Assembly: GCA_037176845.1 (NCBI GenBank)
Contig: JAYKXP010000038.1
Coordinates: forward strand, 248,001-312,000
Reading direction: 5' to 3'
DNA length: 64,000 bases
Source: Paramarasmius palmivorus
Lineage: Eukaryota; Basidiomycota; Agaricomycetes; Agaricales; Marasmiaceae
The translations under genes were made by a program, and so were the position numbers. Positions 24,843 through 35,957 of the stretch are shown here, in pieces (within the stretch, counting starts at the first letter, position 1; the number at the start of each line of letters is the position of its first letter). Below the pieces are notes generated by a model, which saw only the letters and a list, made by a program, of their open reading frames with translations, did no database searches and was not told the DNA's origin.

Positions 24843-25316
24843 CTTTAACCTTGAAGACCTGTAATTAGTTCACTCCAAATACAGCCGCTTTTATACGACC
24901 TGTTGAGGTAAGCTTGCTTTGTCTAGTCAAGGCCGCTGTGCCGCAGTATGTATCATCAATGAAAAAAGAATGAACGGAGTTATTCCGGGTTTGTACTCTG
25001 TGCGATTTGCGTTTCTTCAGGTCCCCTTCATGAATTGAAAGCAGGGTATACACGAACTAGAGATTTAGGAATTTGCAGGAACTACGCGTTCGTCTATCGT
25101 CATAGTGCAATTGATGGGGCCTGAAGAAGTTGCGCTTGCGGGGCAATCCGCAAAACTCAGGCCCAGGGCCCGCGTGTTCGCATCACGTGCAACATCCATT
25201 TGATGCTCTCTCTGCAGCCCGGAAAGTTGCAACTCATCACTCTCTGTTTCCTCTACCGCCCACGGCGACGAGCTCGCCCCCTTCCACGACGGCCACCGCG
25301 ACGAGGGGCCCTGATT
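24843..25316. other. Intergenic region between MOSC and deubiquitinase genes
   Basis: Holds the MOSC 3' region and the deubiquitinase promoter; no supported gene. Confidence 0.45.
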
Positions 25317-28300
25317 ATGGCCAAAGCAACAAAATGGCTATTCAGTGGGAATTCACAGAACCAGTCTTCCAAGGACAGTACCAAACCTGTAGCAATACCG
25401 ATAGTTTCATCCGCAGATGCGAAGAAATTTGGCCTAGAGAATGTGCGTATCCGATATCCTGTGGTTCTTAGAATTTTAGCTGATGTATGGTGATCATAAT
25501 AGTTTGGGAATACTTGGTACGATTCGTCTAGGCTCGTTCAGTGACAGCCTGTTAACGATTATTTTATCTCTTGGCTCTCACAGTTATGCCAACTCAGTCA
25601 TACAAGCCCTTTACTTTTGCGCCCCATTCAGAGATTTGTTAATACAGGCCCCGGATTCTTCGTTACCTCTGGCAGTTGTCGAAACATCCTCCTCCAGCAA
25701 CAACCCAACGCCCCCGCCCCCAACGTCGGCAACCGTCCGGCGAAAGCCAGAACGAAAACCTTCAACTTCAGGAACTCCAGGAGACGTTCTACCTCAAATT
25801 TCCGCTCTCAATCATGCAGGAACGCCAATTCCTGCCTCACCACCTTCCCTTTTCTCCGCTCTCCGTTCCCTCTTCCTACACATATCAACCAATCCCTCCG
25901 ACCAGGGTACGGTCGCACCCCGTGCTTTCATCGAGAAACTGAGAGAAGTTAATGAGCTATTCCGGTCGACGATGCATCAAGATGCCCACGAATTTTTTAA
26001 TTATTTGCTCAATAAGGTCGTAGAGGAAATAGAGGAAGACAGAAAACATACGCAGGCGGATCACCCATCTATAGAAGACCGTGCGTGCCGCCTCAATCGA
26101 TTACTTGCCCATACTGACTCGCTCTGCGTAGTATCAAATTCCGTGGCGACTCTTGCCTCAAAGGCTACCCCAACTGTCGTTACAGCTGCCAGCACTAATT
26201 CGGGAACTGCGTCGCCAGCTATTACCCTCGTTCATAAGCTTTTCGAAGGCACCCTCACTAGCGAAACTCGGTGTTTAACCTGCGAAACTGTCCGTTGTTA
26301 TCGTTAATCCACTCCGCATAGTACTAACGGACAAGCTTCAGGTTTCTTCTCGCGATGAATCGTTTTTGGATCTCTCAATCGACATAGAACAGAACTCCAG
26401 TGTCACTGCCTGTCTACGACAGTTCAGCGCCAGTGAGATGTTGTGCCAAAAGAATAAATTCTTCTGTGACTCTTGCTGTGACTTGCAAGAAGCCGAAAGA
26501 AGGCAAGTCTAGTCTTACATCGAAAGGCAGTACAAGGCTTTACTTACGAGATGTACAGAATGAAGATCAAGAAGCTCCCGAATGTCCTTGCCTTGCATCT
26601 CAAGCGGTTCAAGTATCAGGAGGATCTTCGAAAGTACATAAAGCTGGCATACCGAGTCGCCTTTCCTTTCCAACTGCGCCTCTTCAATACTGTGGACGAC
26701 TCAGAAGATGCGGACAGACTGTACAACCTATTCGCCATTGTTGTACATATTGGCAAGTGCGTGTGATCCCGTCCCGACAAGGTTATTGATACTGATAAAC
26801 TATTGAAGCGGACCCCATCATGGCCATTATGTATCCATTATCAAGACGATGGGCAAATGGTTAGTATTTGACGACGACACCGTTTCGACCATCGCAGAGA
26901 GCGAGATTCCCAAATATTATGGGGAATCGAACGCTGGATCTGCATATGTCCTGTACTATGAGGCAGCAGACATAGATCATTCATCTCTGGGGCTTCGAAC
27001 CCCAGTCACCATGTCAACTGCATCTGTTGTACCCGCGCCTGAATCAGTTCAGTCGCCTTCGTCACCCCACGTACCCCATCCAACGCTGCCCCCCGGGCTC
27101 ACAGAAGAAGGTGACTCCTCCGACCTCAGTGACCCACCATTCCCCATAACACCATCATCCTCTTCCCCGTTACTTTCGCCAGACTCGTCAGACAAGCCTC
27201 CAAAACCACCTCTCAAGTTGGATTTGCCGGCGCCCATCACTGATGCAACAACCAGCGTCCCTTCTTCAGCGGCTTCAAATGCCGCCGCGCCACCCAACGG
27301 ACGGAGCAAAAAGCTGTTCAACTCGGTGCGGAGGCCATCCACGCGCTCAGAAACGGTAGACGGCCCGGCGCCGGGCCAACCATCAGTGGAGGATTTAGCG
27401 CCAACGCAGTCTATAGATGCATCAGCAGAAACCTCATCAGCAACTAGTCATGGTCAAGTGAACGGATCGAGATCTAGGTCACCATCGCCCCTTCGAGTTC
27501 CTCACAAAGAAAACAAGGAGTCGAAGGAGAAAGGAAAGGAGAAGGAGCCACAACGTAAAGCTAGTAGATGGTTCCACCGCAGGAGTCTCCGTGTATCGGA
27601 TCGCCCAAGCACTAGTCATGAATCATCTGCGAGCCATACACATGACGATACGGTGACCAATCACACGTCGTCCACTTCGTCAAATGTTTCCACGTCGGCT
27701 TGGTACAAGTCTTCGCCATCCGCATCGAATGGGAAACGTATGCGAAAGCAATCCGACCTCAGTATATTCGATGCAGCGGCATTTGCCATGACAGGAAAGC
27801 ACGCTGGCGGTCTTACAGTCGGTACAGGAAGGGAACGAAGGTCGCAAGCCGACTACTCGGATACGCCTCCTTCGGCTACCTCTTCGACTCACTCTACTGA
27901 TCTCTCAACTTCTGCGCCACCACACACAAACCACCGTACATTAGATCATCCACCTCCAAGGAAGTCATCGTTGGCTTCTGTACCACCACCTATTGACACC
28001 TCCATTACGGATTCATTACCCACATTACCTCAGTCACCCGTTACTTCATCCAAGCCTCCCAAATCTCCGGACCACAAAATGTCTTTCTCCCATCTTACTG
28101 GCCGAAGAAATCCTCGAAAGGCCTCGGCCGAGATACCAAGGCCTTCTACTGCCCCAGGTAGTGCTACGGACCTATCAACGTCGAAATCACGACCATTACC
28201 ACCCGTGCCACCATTACCTGCTTCGCTAAGCCCTGCAAGTCCTCTTGCAAATGGCCACGCATATTCACCAACGGAGGATGAAAACCAAGTACCACCACTA

Positions 28301-28567
28301 ACGCGACCGATGTCAGCCCACGGACCGCTATCTCCCCCTGGATTGCATGCGATGGCTGGCAAGAATAACAGCACTGGAAGTGGCGTCAGTCCGACGAACG
28401 CGGCTCATAGTGGTACTAGTGGAGCTACGGCGATCAAGCGGGCTACGAGAAAGCTGAGCATATCCTCGCCGATACTAGGTGGCTTCGGGTTTGGGAAGAA
28501 AGACAAGGAGAAGAAGGAAAAGGAAAAGGAAAGACCACCTAGTTCTTACCCATTCCTTCCTTCATGA
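25317..28567 (+). CDS. Ubiquitin-specific protease, CreB/USP12-46 type
   Basis: A cysteine protease that removes ubiquitin; the Aspergillus relative CreB acts in carbon catabolite repression. The first exon encodes [10 protein letters not shown] 14-nt exon at 25503-25516 encodes FGNT and the first two bases of the catalytic Cys codon, and the next exon (from 25584) completes it: [13 protein letters not shown]. Further motifs are [14 protein letters not shown] (about 25970), the zinc-knuckle pairs CLTCETV and [26 protein letters not shown] (about 26590), the catalytic His in [10 protein letters not shown] (about 26815), and [27 protein letters not shown] Ser/Pro-rich tail of about 520 residues, basic near the end ([17 protein letters not shown]), follows. 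Start at 25317 ([11 protein letters not shown]). Confidence 0.9.
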
Positions 28568-29445
28568 CACGGTGCTCGGCCCCCCTTTTGCTCTGAATAG
28601 ACGAACATCTATCTTGTCCTATTCATGCATTTTGATGTCTTCCATATTCGAAATTCTGTACATCTTTCATTCATGCTTTCTAAACCCAGTGGCGGGGTGG
28701 ATATTTACACACTTGTTTTCTTTGAATTGACCGCTCTATCCTTATACGCACAACACCCATTTGTATTTTTTCGCCCTTCCCATCCTATCATTTATGGTGC
28801 ATGGTAACCGCCCATCAACCACGATATCAATACTCCAGTACCAATCATACTACATACCACAAGACCACTTGTATAATGTACCCAGCAACATGTTTTCTGA
28901 TACCTCTGCGGACAATTGGATGGGGACAGAGTCCAATGGCTAAAGACGGATTTGGAAGGAATGTCCCGCGCTCACACCTTCAACCAAAACCATCGTCATC
29001 CACCCTACAATGACATTTGTGGAACAGAACTGCCTAGACACAGTGCATTTCCGAGGTACAGCTTCTTTATTGACATACCTGGGAGTGTTCACCAAATGCA
29101 ACCATACAGAGGTCACGAAGGCGAGGCCACCGCGATATATTGTTGCGAACTTGGAGGAAGCATGATGTAGGTGAGTGGCCTGATAATTCAAATACAGTAG
29201 GGATTACTCAATCAAGGAGGTTAGCGACCACTCAACACCTTCCATATCTTTGTGTCCTTTTTTAGACAGTTTACTAGGCGACTATTTGTGATTTATCTCA
29301 CATTGGCACTGGCTGCATCTGGAGAAGAGGATTCTGACAAAGGAATGAGTTGAATCGGTATCAAGGATGGGGAGCCCTCTTGGCGAATTAGTTATTGATT
29401 GCAAAGGTCAGCGCATGCGATGTCTTGGATAGGAACTACTGACAT

Positions 29446-29459
29446 ACTTAAAGATCGTC
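29446..29459 (+). promoter_or_regulatory. Conserved upstream element of membrane gene A
   Basis: ACTTAAAGATCGTC ends 34 bases before the ATG of A. Close versions stand before B, C, C' and D. Confidence 0.45.
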
Positions 29460-29493
29460 TTCAGGACCTTGAAGCGTTAATACCAGATTCAAT

Positions 29494-30845
29494 ATGGCTT
29501 CTCTTCCGATGTTCTGTACGTCCCCAGACGGTAACACGGTATGTGATTGTCTTTGCTCACAATCTCGGCATTTTTACTCACAGTGTACTCAAACACTGGT
29601 CCGACCCGGTAGGTCGCCGGAAATCTATCCGCAAGGCGGAAGAGGAGTGTATCGGGTACCACTGGCGAAACCACCGGTGCTGGCAATCGGTTCGAAGCAA
29701 GTGGACATCATGAGGATACCAAGAAGCATACGGTAGATGCAGAACCTCCAGTTCCGACATTTCCTGCTACGCGGATCCGTCTGCCGGTCGCGAAAGTCGA
29801 ATTGGCACATGTCAGAAATCGTCGCAAAGATGGCGGAGATGGTGATGATGGTGATGATGAAGATGGTGAAGATGGTGACGACGGTGAAGATGGTGAAGAT
29901 GGTGATGACGACGAGAGCAAGGGACGGACTCGGAGAACAAGCAGGAGTGTATCTACACTAAGCCCGTCGACGTCAATATCGACCTCACAATCAAACACGG
30001 CCACATCACGGTCACCGTTAACAAGTCTTTCAACAGCGTCCATCTCAAGCACATCTCAGGCATCGGTTATCACTTCAACGGTCTCGTCCACACAGTCATC
30101 GACACTATCGTCGCCCGATTCTCAAAGTAGCCAAAATTCCAGGGAAATCTCTACCGATATCACATCCTCATACACAGCTACTTCGATCACGTCGATTGTT
30201 ACCTCGGATTCCTCAGGTCCAACGGCGACCATGGCCGCAACACCATCCGGGATAGACTCACCCTCTCCTCCAAATGTTGGATTGATTTGTGGGATCATCG
30301 CAGGGATTGTGGTTCTCATCGTGATCCTCATTTCGATGTTATGCTTTCTCCGCAGAAGACGTATACGTCGAGCACAGGGAACTCTATTCAATTACCCATT
30401 CATCGGCTACGGCAAGAATCGTAACTCTACCCCCTCATCCATTGGATTCAACCCACTAGCCATGGTTCGACAGAGGTCACGCCGTAGCATCAAAACTATA
30501 CTCTCTTCATTCAAGAGAGTAAGGAGGAAACCTGTTCCTGTTTATAGCGAGGAAGACCTGACTTCGGTCTCGAGTTTCTCTACGGACACCTACTCGAGTC
30601 GCGTGTTGTCGGATGATTTGACATCTTCTTCGCCGAGCTTTCAGGAGAAGATGCCCATAGGAGAAGACTATACACACGCCATGCATCCTGCAGGACAGGA
30701 TGAGAAAGGCACACGAATCTTTCGTACATGGACCGATGCCCGTCCCCCTTGGTTTTGGCCTCCAGATTCGTTCGCAGCGTCTTCAATGAACCACATGCGT
30801 TTGACGCGCCGTGTTTTCATGGACTTCGATTATATTCGGTACTAG
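29494..30845 (+). CDS. Array membrane protein A (Asp/Gly-rich ectodomain)
   Basis: A single-pass membrane protein. A first exon MASLPMFCTSPDGNT (29494-29538) ends in phase 0, as in B-D. The next exon starts at 29584, but its frame must change before the long open frame; a weak 59-nt intron ending at GATACC is one option, so the N-terminal structure is uncertain. The long frame has an Asp/Gly-rich block (about 29830-29925), a Ser/Thr-rich stalk, the helix LICGIIAGIVVLIVILISML (about 30280-30340), stop-transfer RRRRIRRAQ, the shared cytosolic box SSIGFNPLAMVRQRSRRS and a Ser/Thr-rich tail. No signal peptide is visible. Function unknown. Confidence 0.72.
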
Positions 30846-31564
30846 GCGATTTGGACCTTGGACTTGCAGTAAGGACATTACAATTAGTGAATGAATGAAA
30901 CTGTACATTAATTGAGCGACTCACAGTCTCACTTCACAGCGATGCTGGCACCAGCTTGTGGTTGAGTTGCGCTCATCAAAGTAGACTCTTCAGAGCAAGC
31001 GAATAGGATGTTGCTATCGATGCCTTTAAGTTCAAGTCTTCGTTGTCATACCGATTATCTGGCGACTACAAGGTTCATCACCTTCCGAAGTGAGGTTTCC
31101 CTGGCTTCTCGTTGATGTTGAACTCAAGAGAACCACACAGGTCATAGCCCGGAGATTTGGAAATAGACGAAGACAGGAATCTCATCTACATGCCACCATG
31201 ACGTGGAGAACATTGTTCTGCAGGATGCACGGATCATGATATTGATCTGCAGGGGAATTGCCCCACCATTCACTCTATATCGACTGCAAAAACTCCGGTA
31301 GCGACTCGACACCTCTCATGTCCGCATTTCGTATGAGTCATTGTGGCATGCAGCTCGAAGTGATATGATTCGCTTCACAAGTGGCCGACAGTAGAGAAAG
31401 ACACGGCCATAGAAATCAGAATCAGAGCTCTACGATACCGAACGCTCGTCGCGGTTGAAATATGATGTAGTCAAGCCAGGATGTGTTTCCTTCGGCACCC
31501 TACTGGACCACTTTAAAGGTTGTCGTCGATATCATCTTATTTTGGCCTGGAGCACATCCCCATC
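30846..31564. other. Spacer downstream of A, part of the duplicated unit
   Basis: Non-coding by inspection; closely matched by 35223-35957 downstream of B. It must contain the 3' region of A and the promoter of the C' remnant. Confidence 0.5.
31510..31524 (+). promoter_or_regulatory. Conserved upstream element of the C' remnant
   Basis: ACTTTAAAGGTTGTC ends about 40 bases before the ATG of C'. Confidence 0.4.
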
Positions 31565-31786
31565 ATGCTCTCTACTTGGGCTTTTCACACGTTTCCTCGA
31601 GGAGACGATAAAACGGTAGGTTTCTTATTTCCAGTGTTTCCTTTACCCCACTCAACGGATACGGTTCACAGCATCAATACTTCGCAGTACCTGTACGGCG
31701 AACTGAATCCGCAATCACTTATTCATCGACATCACTGGCTGAAAACGCCGAAATATCGTCCACCAGTGTCGATCTCCGTTGTGTAA
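31565..31786 (+). pseudogene. C': 5' remnant of an array membrane-protein gene
   Basis: The ATG at 31565 opens a 51-nt first exon (MLSTWAFHTFPRGDDKT), nearly the same as that of gene C, followed by an intron and HQYFAVPVRR. After 31701 similarity to C stops. The frame runs on through a short Ser/Thr-rich stretch (ESAITYSSTSLAENAEISST) and no membrane segment or cytosolic box follows. It is the copy-1 equivalent of the start of gene C, truncated at the right edge of the duplicated segment. The dispersed-family gene on the other strand begins its coding end right at this junction. Confidence 0.65.
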
Positions 31787-31789
31787 CCA

Positions 31790-33070
31790 TCACAGTGACA
31801 GACTTGGAACCTTTAGATCAAGAGAAAGGATATCCTTTCTCGGGACCAGCTTAACACCTTTTTCCTTCATGCGGACATTGGCAGAGGCAGCCAGTCGCGG
31901 AGGTCCATTCTCAACCCCTGGAACAGGACTATCTGGTACCTCTCCGAGCTTGTTGATCTCCCTATGGACTTCATTCCCAACAATCCGTACTGCCCAGTTG
32001 AATGGTTGCGGGTTTGCGTAACGGATGTCGGTAGGAAGCTTTTCGGAATCAAAATCCTTGTGGATTTCATTCGACCAATAGCTTGGCTGGCTATAGCGAT
32101 GCATACGGATGTTCTCTGCAAGATGGACTGGTTTATGTCAAAGTAGCCCCTGCAAAAATCGTTGAACTTGTATCAAATGCGTCTTCCCGCGCGTCCTAGC
32201 ATCCTCTCGTCGGATCTGCTGTGTGAACGACACCATAAAGTGCGCTACTGAGTCGAAGCCAAGCTCCCTAATAAGGTACCAGGAACTCTTTTCGACTTTC
32301 TGGTGCTCGTTCAACCTTCCTTTGGGCTGCGAAAGTGCCTCGTCTGAGAAGAGGTCGATTGGGTCGTCTTCATCGGATGATGATAATTCGACTGAAGGCA
32401 CTGGCACTGAAGGTTGTGTGTGCCACTTACGCGGGAGACTCGGGCGGGGTGTTGAGAAATGTTGGTACTGGGTGACTGATTGGGATTGGGACGGTATTGT
32501 GAATTCCAAGGGCGACAAATCGTAGGTGACGGGTATTCTGTAGGTCCCAGCACTTCTCTATACGCTCCTGCTGACAAGAATGGTTCTTCTCCGCCACTTC
32601 TCGATGTCTGCGCAGTGTCCAGGGAATGTTGTGTTGCGTTGGATGTAGGAGTGACTGGAGTGGGTGAGTGACTGTTTCGTTGGAATTCAGTGTTGCCAGA
32701 GGATTCTGGGGAGCTGACAAGCTGCTAAAAATGATGTAGAGGCAGTGGATGAGGGGTCTGGGAGAGGTCGGGTAGAAATATTTCGGGTTATTGGTCTACC
32801 TCGACCGCGGGTGCCATTTGAACGCAAACTTTGACTGAACGGCTGGCTTAAACTCAGGTGTGGTACATGGGGCACTGGAGGTGCAGATTACCGCGTAATC
32901 CTTCGTCCACGACCACGATTTGAAGGTATAGAAGCTGCGACGGCCGTAAACGATGAAGCCGAGGTTTCCGAGGAATTGGTTGACTGAGTGAATGAGCCGG
33001 GAATTTCTGTGGGAAACATTCTCATTTGGGGCCATAACACTCGAGTATTAGGTTGAAAGTGGAATTGCAT
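31790..33070 (-). CDS. Dispersed Agaricomycete protein of unknown function (possibly mobile-element associated)
   Basis: Minus-strand exons give a Ser/Pro/Arg-rich N-terminal part (NSSETSASSFTAVAASIPSN from about 33000, later SNGTRGRGRPITRNIST), a basic segment TLRRHREVAEKNHSC (about 32610), then an acidic Ser stretch SVELSSSDEDDPIDLFSDEA. The C-terminal domain has SVAHFMVSFTQQIRREDART, HLIQVQRFLQG, MHRYSQPSYWSNEIHK and ANPQPFNWAVRIVGNEVHRE. From memory, proteins with this C-terminal domain occur in many copies in Agaricomycete genomes, often in repeat-rich regions; I cannot name the family. It separates the two duplicated units and may be a remnant; junctions between exons are only approximate. 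Confidence 0.5.
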
Positions 33071-33751
33071 TGAACTATTCAGAACTGCTGGTACAGTTGC
33101 GTAGGGAAGATGAGATACAGAGGCAAGTTGAAAGTTTCATCCGGGCGCTTAGGGATACACGTGAGTTATTATTAGGTAATAATTGTGAGCGCTGAAAGAG
33201 CCTGAAAGAGCAGACGTCACGCGTCACGGTGGGTATGAGTACTTCCGCCTATGGGAGACTGGGTGTCCCGCGCTCGCGCCTTCAACCAAAACCATCGTCA
33301 TACATCCTATGTACAATTGTGGGACAGAACCGCCTGGACAGTGTGTTTCCGAGTTACCGCCTTCTCTACGATTGACATACCTCGGAGTGTTCACCAAGTG
33401 GGACCATACAGAGGTTGCGAAGGCGAGGCCACAGCGATATGTTGTTGCGAAGGAAGCATGATGTAGGTGAGTGGCCCCGACCATTCAAACACAGTAAGGA
33501 TTCATCACTCAATCAAGGAGGTTAGCGACCATTTAACACCTTCCATGTCTTTGTGTCCTTTCTCGGACAGTGTACTAGGCAACTAGTTGTGATTTATCTC
33601 ACATCGGCACTGGCTGCATCCGGAAAAGAGGGTTCCAACGAAGGAATGGGTTGAATTGGGATCAAGGATGGGAAAGTCCTCTTACCGAATTAAGTATTGA
33701 TTGCAACGGTCAGTGCAGGTTGGATTTGTTGGATTGGAACTACTGACATAT

Positions 33752-33765
33752 ACTTAAAGATCGTT
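33752..33765 (+). promoter_or_regulatory. Conserved upstream element of membrane gene B
   Basis: ACTTAAAGATCGTT, identical to the element of A except its last base, ends 34 bases before the ATG of B. Confidence 0.45.
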
Positions 33766-33799
33766 CGCAACGCCTCGAATTGATAGTACCCGATCCAAC

Positions 33800-35222
33800 A
33801 TGCCTTCTCTTCCGGTGCTCCGTTCGCCCTCAGGAGCAGATGGTAATGGGGTATGTGGTTATTGTCGCGTAGAATTTGCTTTTTACTCACTCTAGCGCAA
33901 GAAACGACCAGTATTGGTCAGCCAGAACCTCTTTGGCGGTCGCCCTCTAATGCGGAAAAGAGGTGTATCGGGTACCGTCAGTGGAATCACTGATGCAGGC
34001 ACCCCTGACAGGACTCGGGGCACCGTCGATCGAAAGATGGGCAAGAAAGTATAGCTTTCGAGAGGGTATATCTGTCCGGTCTCAGTCCGTCAATCATTCA
34101 GCTGGCCTGAAAGGTAGAGACAAAGGTGATGAAAGAAAGAGAAAAGACGGCAGCAAGGATGGCAGAGGAAGGGAGCGAGGCAGTGCTGGCGAAGATAGCG
34201 ACAGTGGGGATGATAGTGACAATGGGGATGATAGCGACAGTGGGGATGATAGCGACAGTGGGGATGATAGCGACAGTGGGGATGATAGCGACAGTGGGGA
34301 TGATAGCGACAGCGGGGATGATAGCGATGATGAGAAACACAAAGAGCCTAAGCCTCCACCTAAACAGAACAATCCGCAGTCCCCACCACCGATAGACTCA
34401 CCACCTCCGCCGAACCAACCTCCGCCGACCCAACCTCCACTGACCCAACCTCCACCGGCCCAACCTCCGCCGATACCGACACAACCCCCACCGAAACAAC
34501 CCCTACCAACGAGTCAGGTTTTGCCAACCTCACCAGTAGGAATACCTACGACAGTGACGGTTCTTATATCACCCCAATCACCCACGGCTGAACCTCAGAA
34601 AGACACTGTTTCAGAAACGATTACGCAAGTCGTTTCTACCACTCGTAATATATCAGAGACATCAAACGGAACGTCACCATCAACTTCCTATATTCCAGCC
34701 GCTGCGCCCCTGAATGCAGGAATTGTTGGAGGAGTGATTGGCGGAATCATCGTCCTTCTCGTTGTCCTTCTAACTGCTATCTGCATCTGGCGCAGAAGAT
34801 GCATAAGTCATAGGCAAAAGGATTCATACGATTATCCATTTATTGGCTATGGCAAGCACCGTAATTCCACCCCTTCGTCCATTGGATTCAACCCACTAGC
34901 CATGGTTCGACAGAGGTCACGCCGTAGCATCAAAACTATACTCTCTTCATTCAAGAGAGTAAGGAGGAAACCTGTTCCAGTTTATAGGGAGGAAGACCTG
35001 ACTTCGGTCTCGAGTTTCTCTACGGACACCTACTCGAGTCGCGTGTTGTCAGATGACTTGACATCTTCTTCGCCGAGCTTTCAGGAGAAGATGCCCCTAG
35101 AGGAAGATCACACGTACGCCGTGCATCCTGCAGGATGGGACGAGAAAGGTGTACGTGGACCCTTCATGGAGATCCCGGTCCCCTTGGTTTTGGCTCCAGT
35201 TCGTTCGCAGCATCCTCAATGA
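33800..35222 (+). CDS. Array membrane protein B (DSDSGD-repeat and Pro-rich ectodomain)
   Basis: Best read as exons 33800-33850 (MPSLPVLRSPSGADGNG), 33896-34048 (RKKRPVLVSQNLFGGRPLMR onwards) and 34086-35222; both introns are GT-AG and keep frame, the second being just 37 nt. The ectodomain has seven DSDSGD-type repeats (34194-34319), then a Pro/Gln-rich stretch with QPPPTQPPLTQ-type repeats (about 34370-34510) and a Ser/Thr stalk. The helix is GIVGGVIGGIIVLLVVLLTA with ICIWRRR (about 34720-34800), followed by YPFIGYGKHRNSTPSSIGF, NPLAMVRQRSRRSIKTILSS and a tail almost identical to that of A. No signal peptide is evident. Function unknown. Confidence 0.78.
34194..34319 (+). repeat. 18-bp coding minisatellite, seven units
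   Basis: Seven tandem copies of a unit like GATAGCGACAGTGGGGAT, in frame inside gene B, each encoding DSDSGD (one DSDNGD). Units differ by at most a few bases, so the array is recent or homogenised. Confidence 0.9.
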
Positions 35223-35957
35223 ACCACATGTGTTCACGTGTTTTCATGGACTTTTGATTAGGACTAGGATTTGGACCTTGGACATGCAGTAAGGACATTA
35301 CAATTAGTGAATGAATGAAACTGTACATTGATTGAGCGACTCACTTAACAGTGATGCTGGCACCAGCTTGTGGTTGAGTTGCGCTCATCAAAGTAGACTC
35401 TTCAGAGCAAGCGATAGGACGTTGCGAGTTGATGTCGTCGTTGTCATACCGATTATCTAGCGGCCACAAGATTCATCGCCTTCCGAAGTGAGGTTCCCTT
35501 GATTTCTCGTTGATGTTGAACTCAAGAGAACCACACAGGTCATGGCCCGGAGATTTGGAAATAGACGAAGACAGGAATCTCATCTACATGCCACCATGAC
35601 GTGGAGAACATTGTTCTACAGGATGCATGGATCATGATATTGATCTGCAGGGGGATTGCCCCACCATTCACTCTATATCGACTGCTAAAACTCCGGTAGC
35701 GACTCGACACCTCTCACGTCCGCGTTTTGGATGAGTCATTGTGGCATGCAGCTCGAAGTGGTATGATTCGCTTCACGAGTGGCCGACAGTAGAGAAAGAC
35801 ACGGCCATAGAAATCAGGAATCAGGATCACGATGCGAACGCGTCTCGGTTGATTATGATGTAGTCAAGCCAGGATGTGTTTCCTTCGGCACCCTACTGGA
35901 CCACTTTAAAAGCTGTCGTCGATCTCGTCTTGTTTCGATCTGGAGCACATCCCCATC
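35223..35957. other. Spacer between B and C, part of the duplicated unit
   Basis: Non-coding by inspection and closely matched by 30846-31564. It holds the promoter of C, including the element at 35903-35917. Confidence 0.5.
35903..35917 (+). promoter_or_regulatory. Conserved upstream element of membrane gene C
   Basis: ACTTTAAAAGCTGTC ends about 40 bases before the ATG of C, as in C'. Confidence 0.4.

Larger units (their letters stand above)
28962..31701. repeat. Direct segmental repeat, copy 1
   Basis: This 2.74 kb segment matches 33264-36097 from TGTCCCGCG at the left to GTACCTGTACGGCGA at the right. It contains the gene A upstream region, gene A, its downstream region and the 5' end of a further member (C'). 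Similarity is high at both ends and over the membrane and tail coding part, but lost across the ectodomain-coding part. Confidence 0.85.

Noticed and set aside
34194..34319. Regular short repeats resembling a CRISPR array
   Set aside because: They are contiguous, have no spacers, keep reading frame and encode DSDSGD; the genome is eukaryotic.
34094..34372. Minus-strand Ser/Leu/Pro repeat frames
   Set aside because: They mirror the DSDSGD minisatellite of gene B on the other strand.
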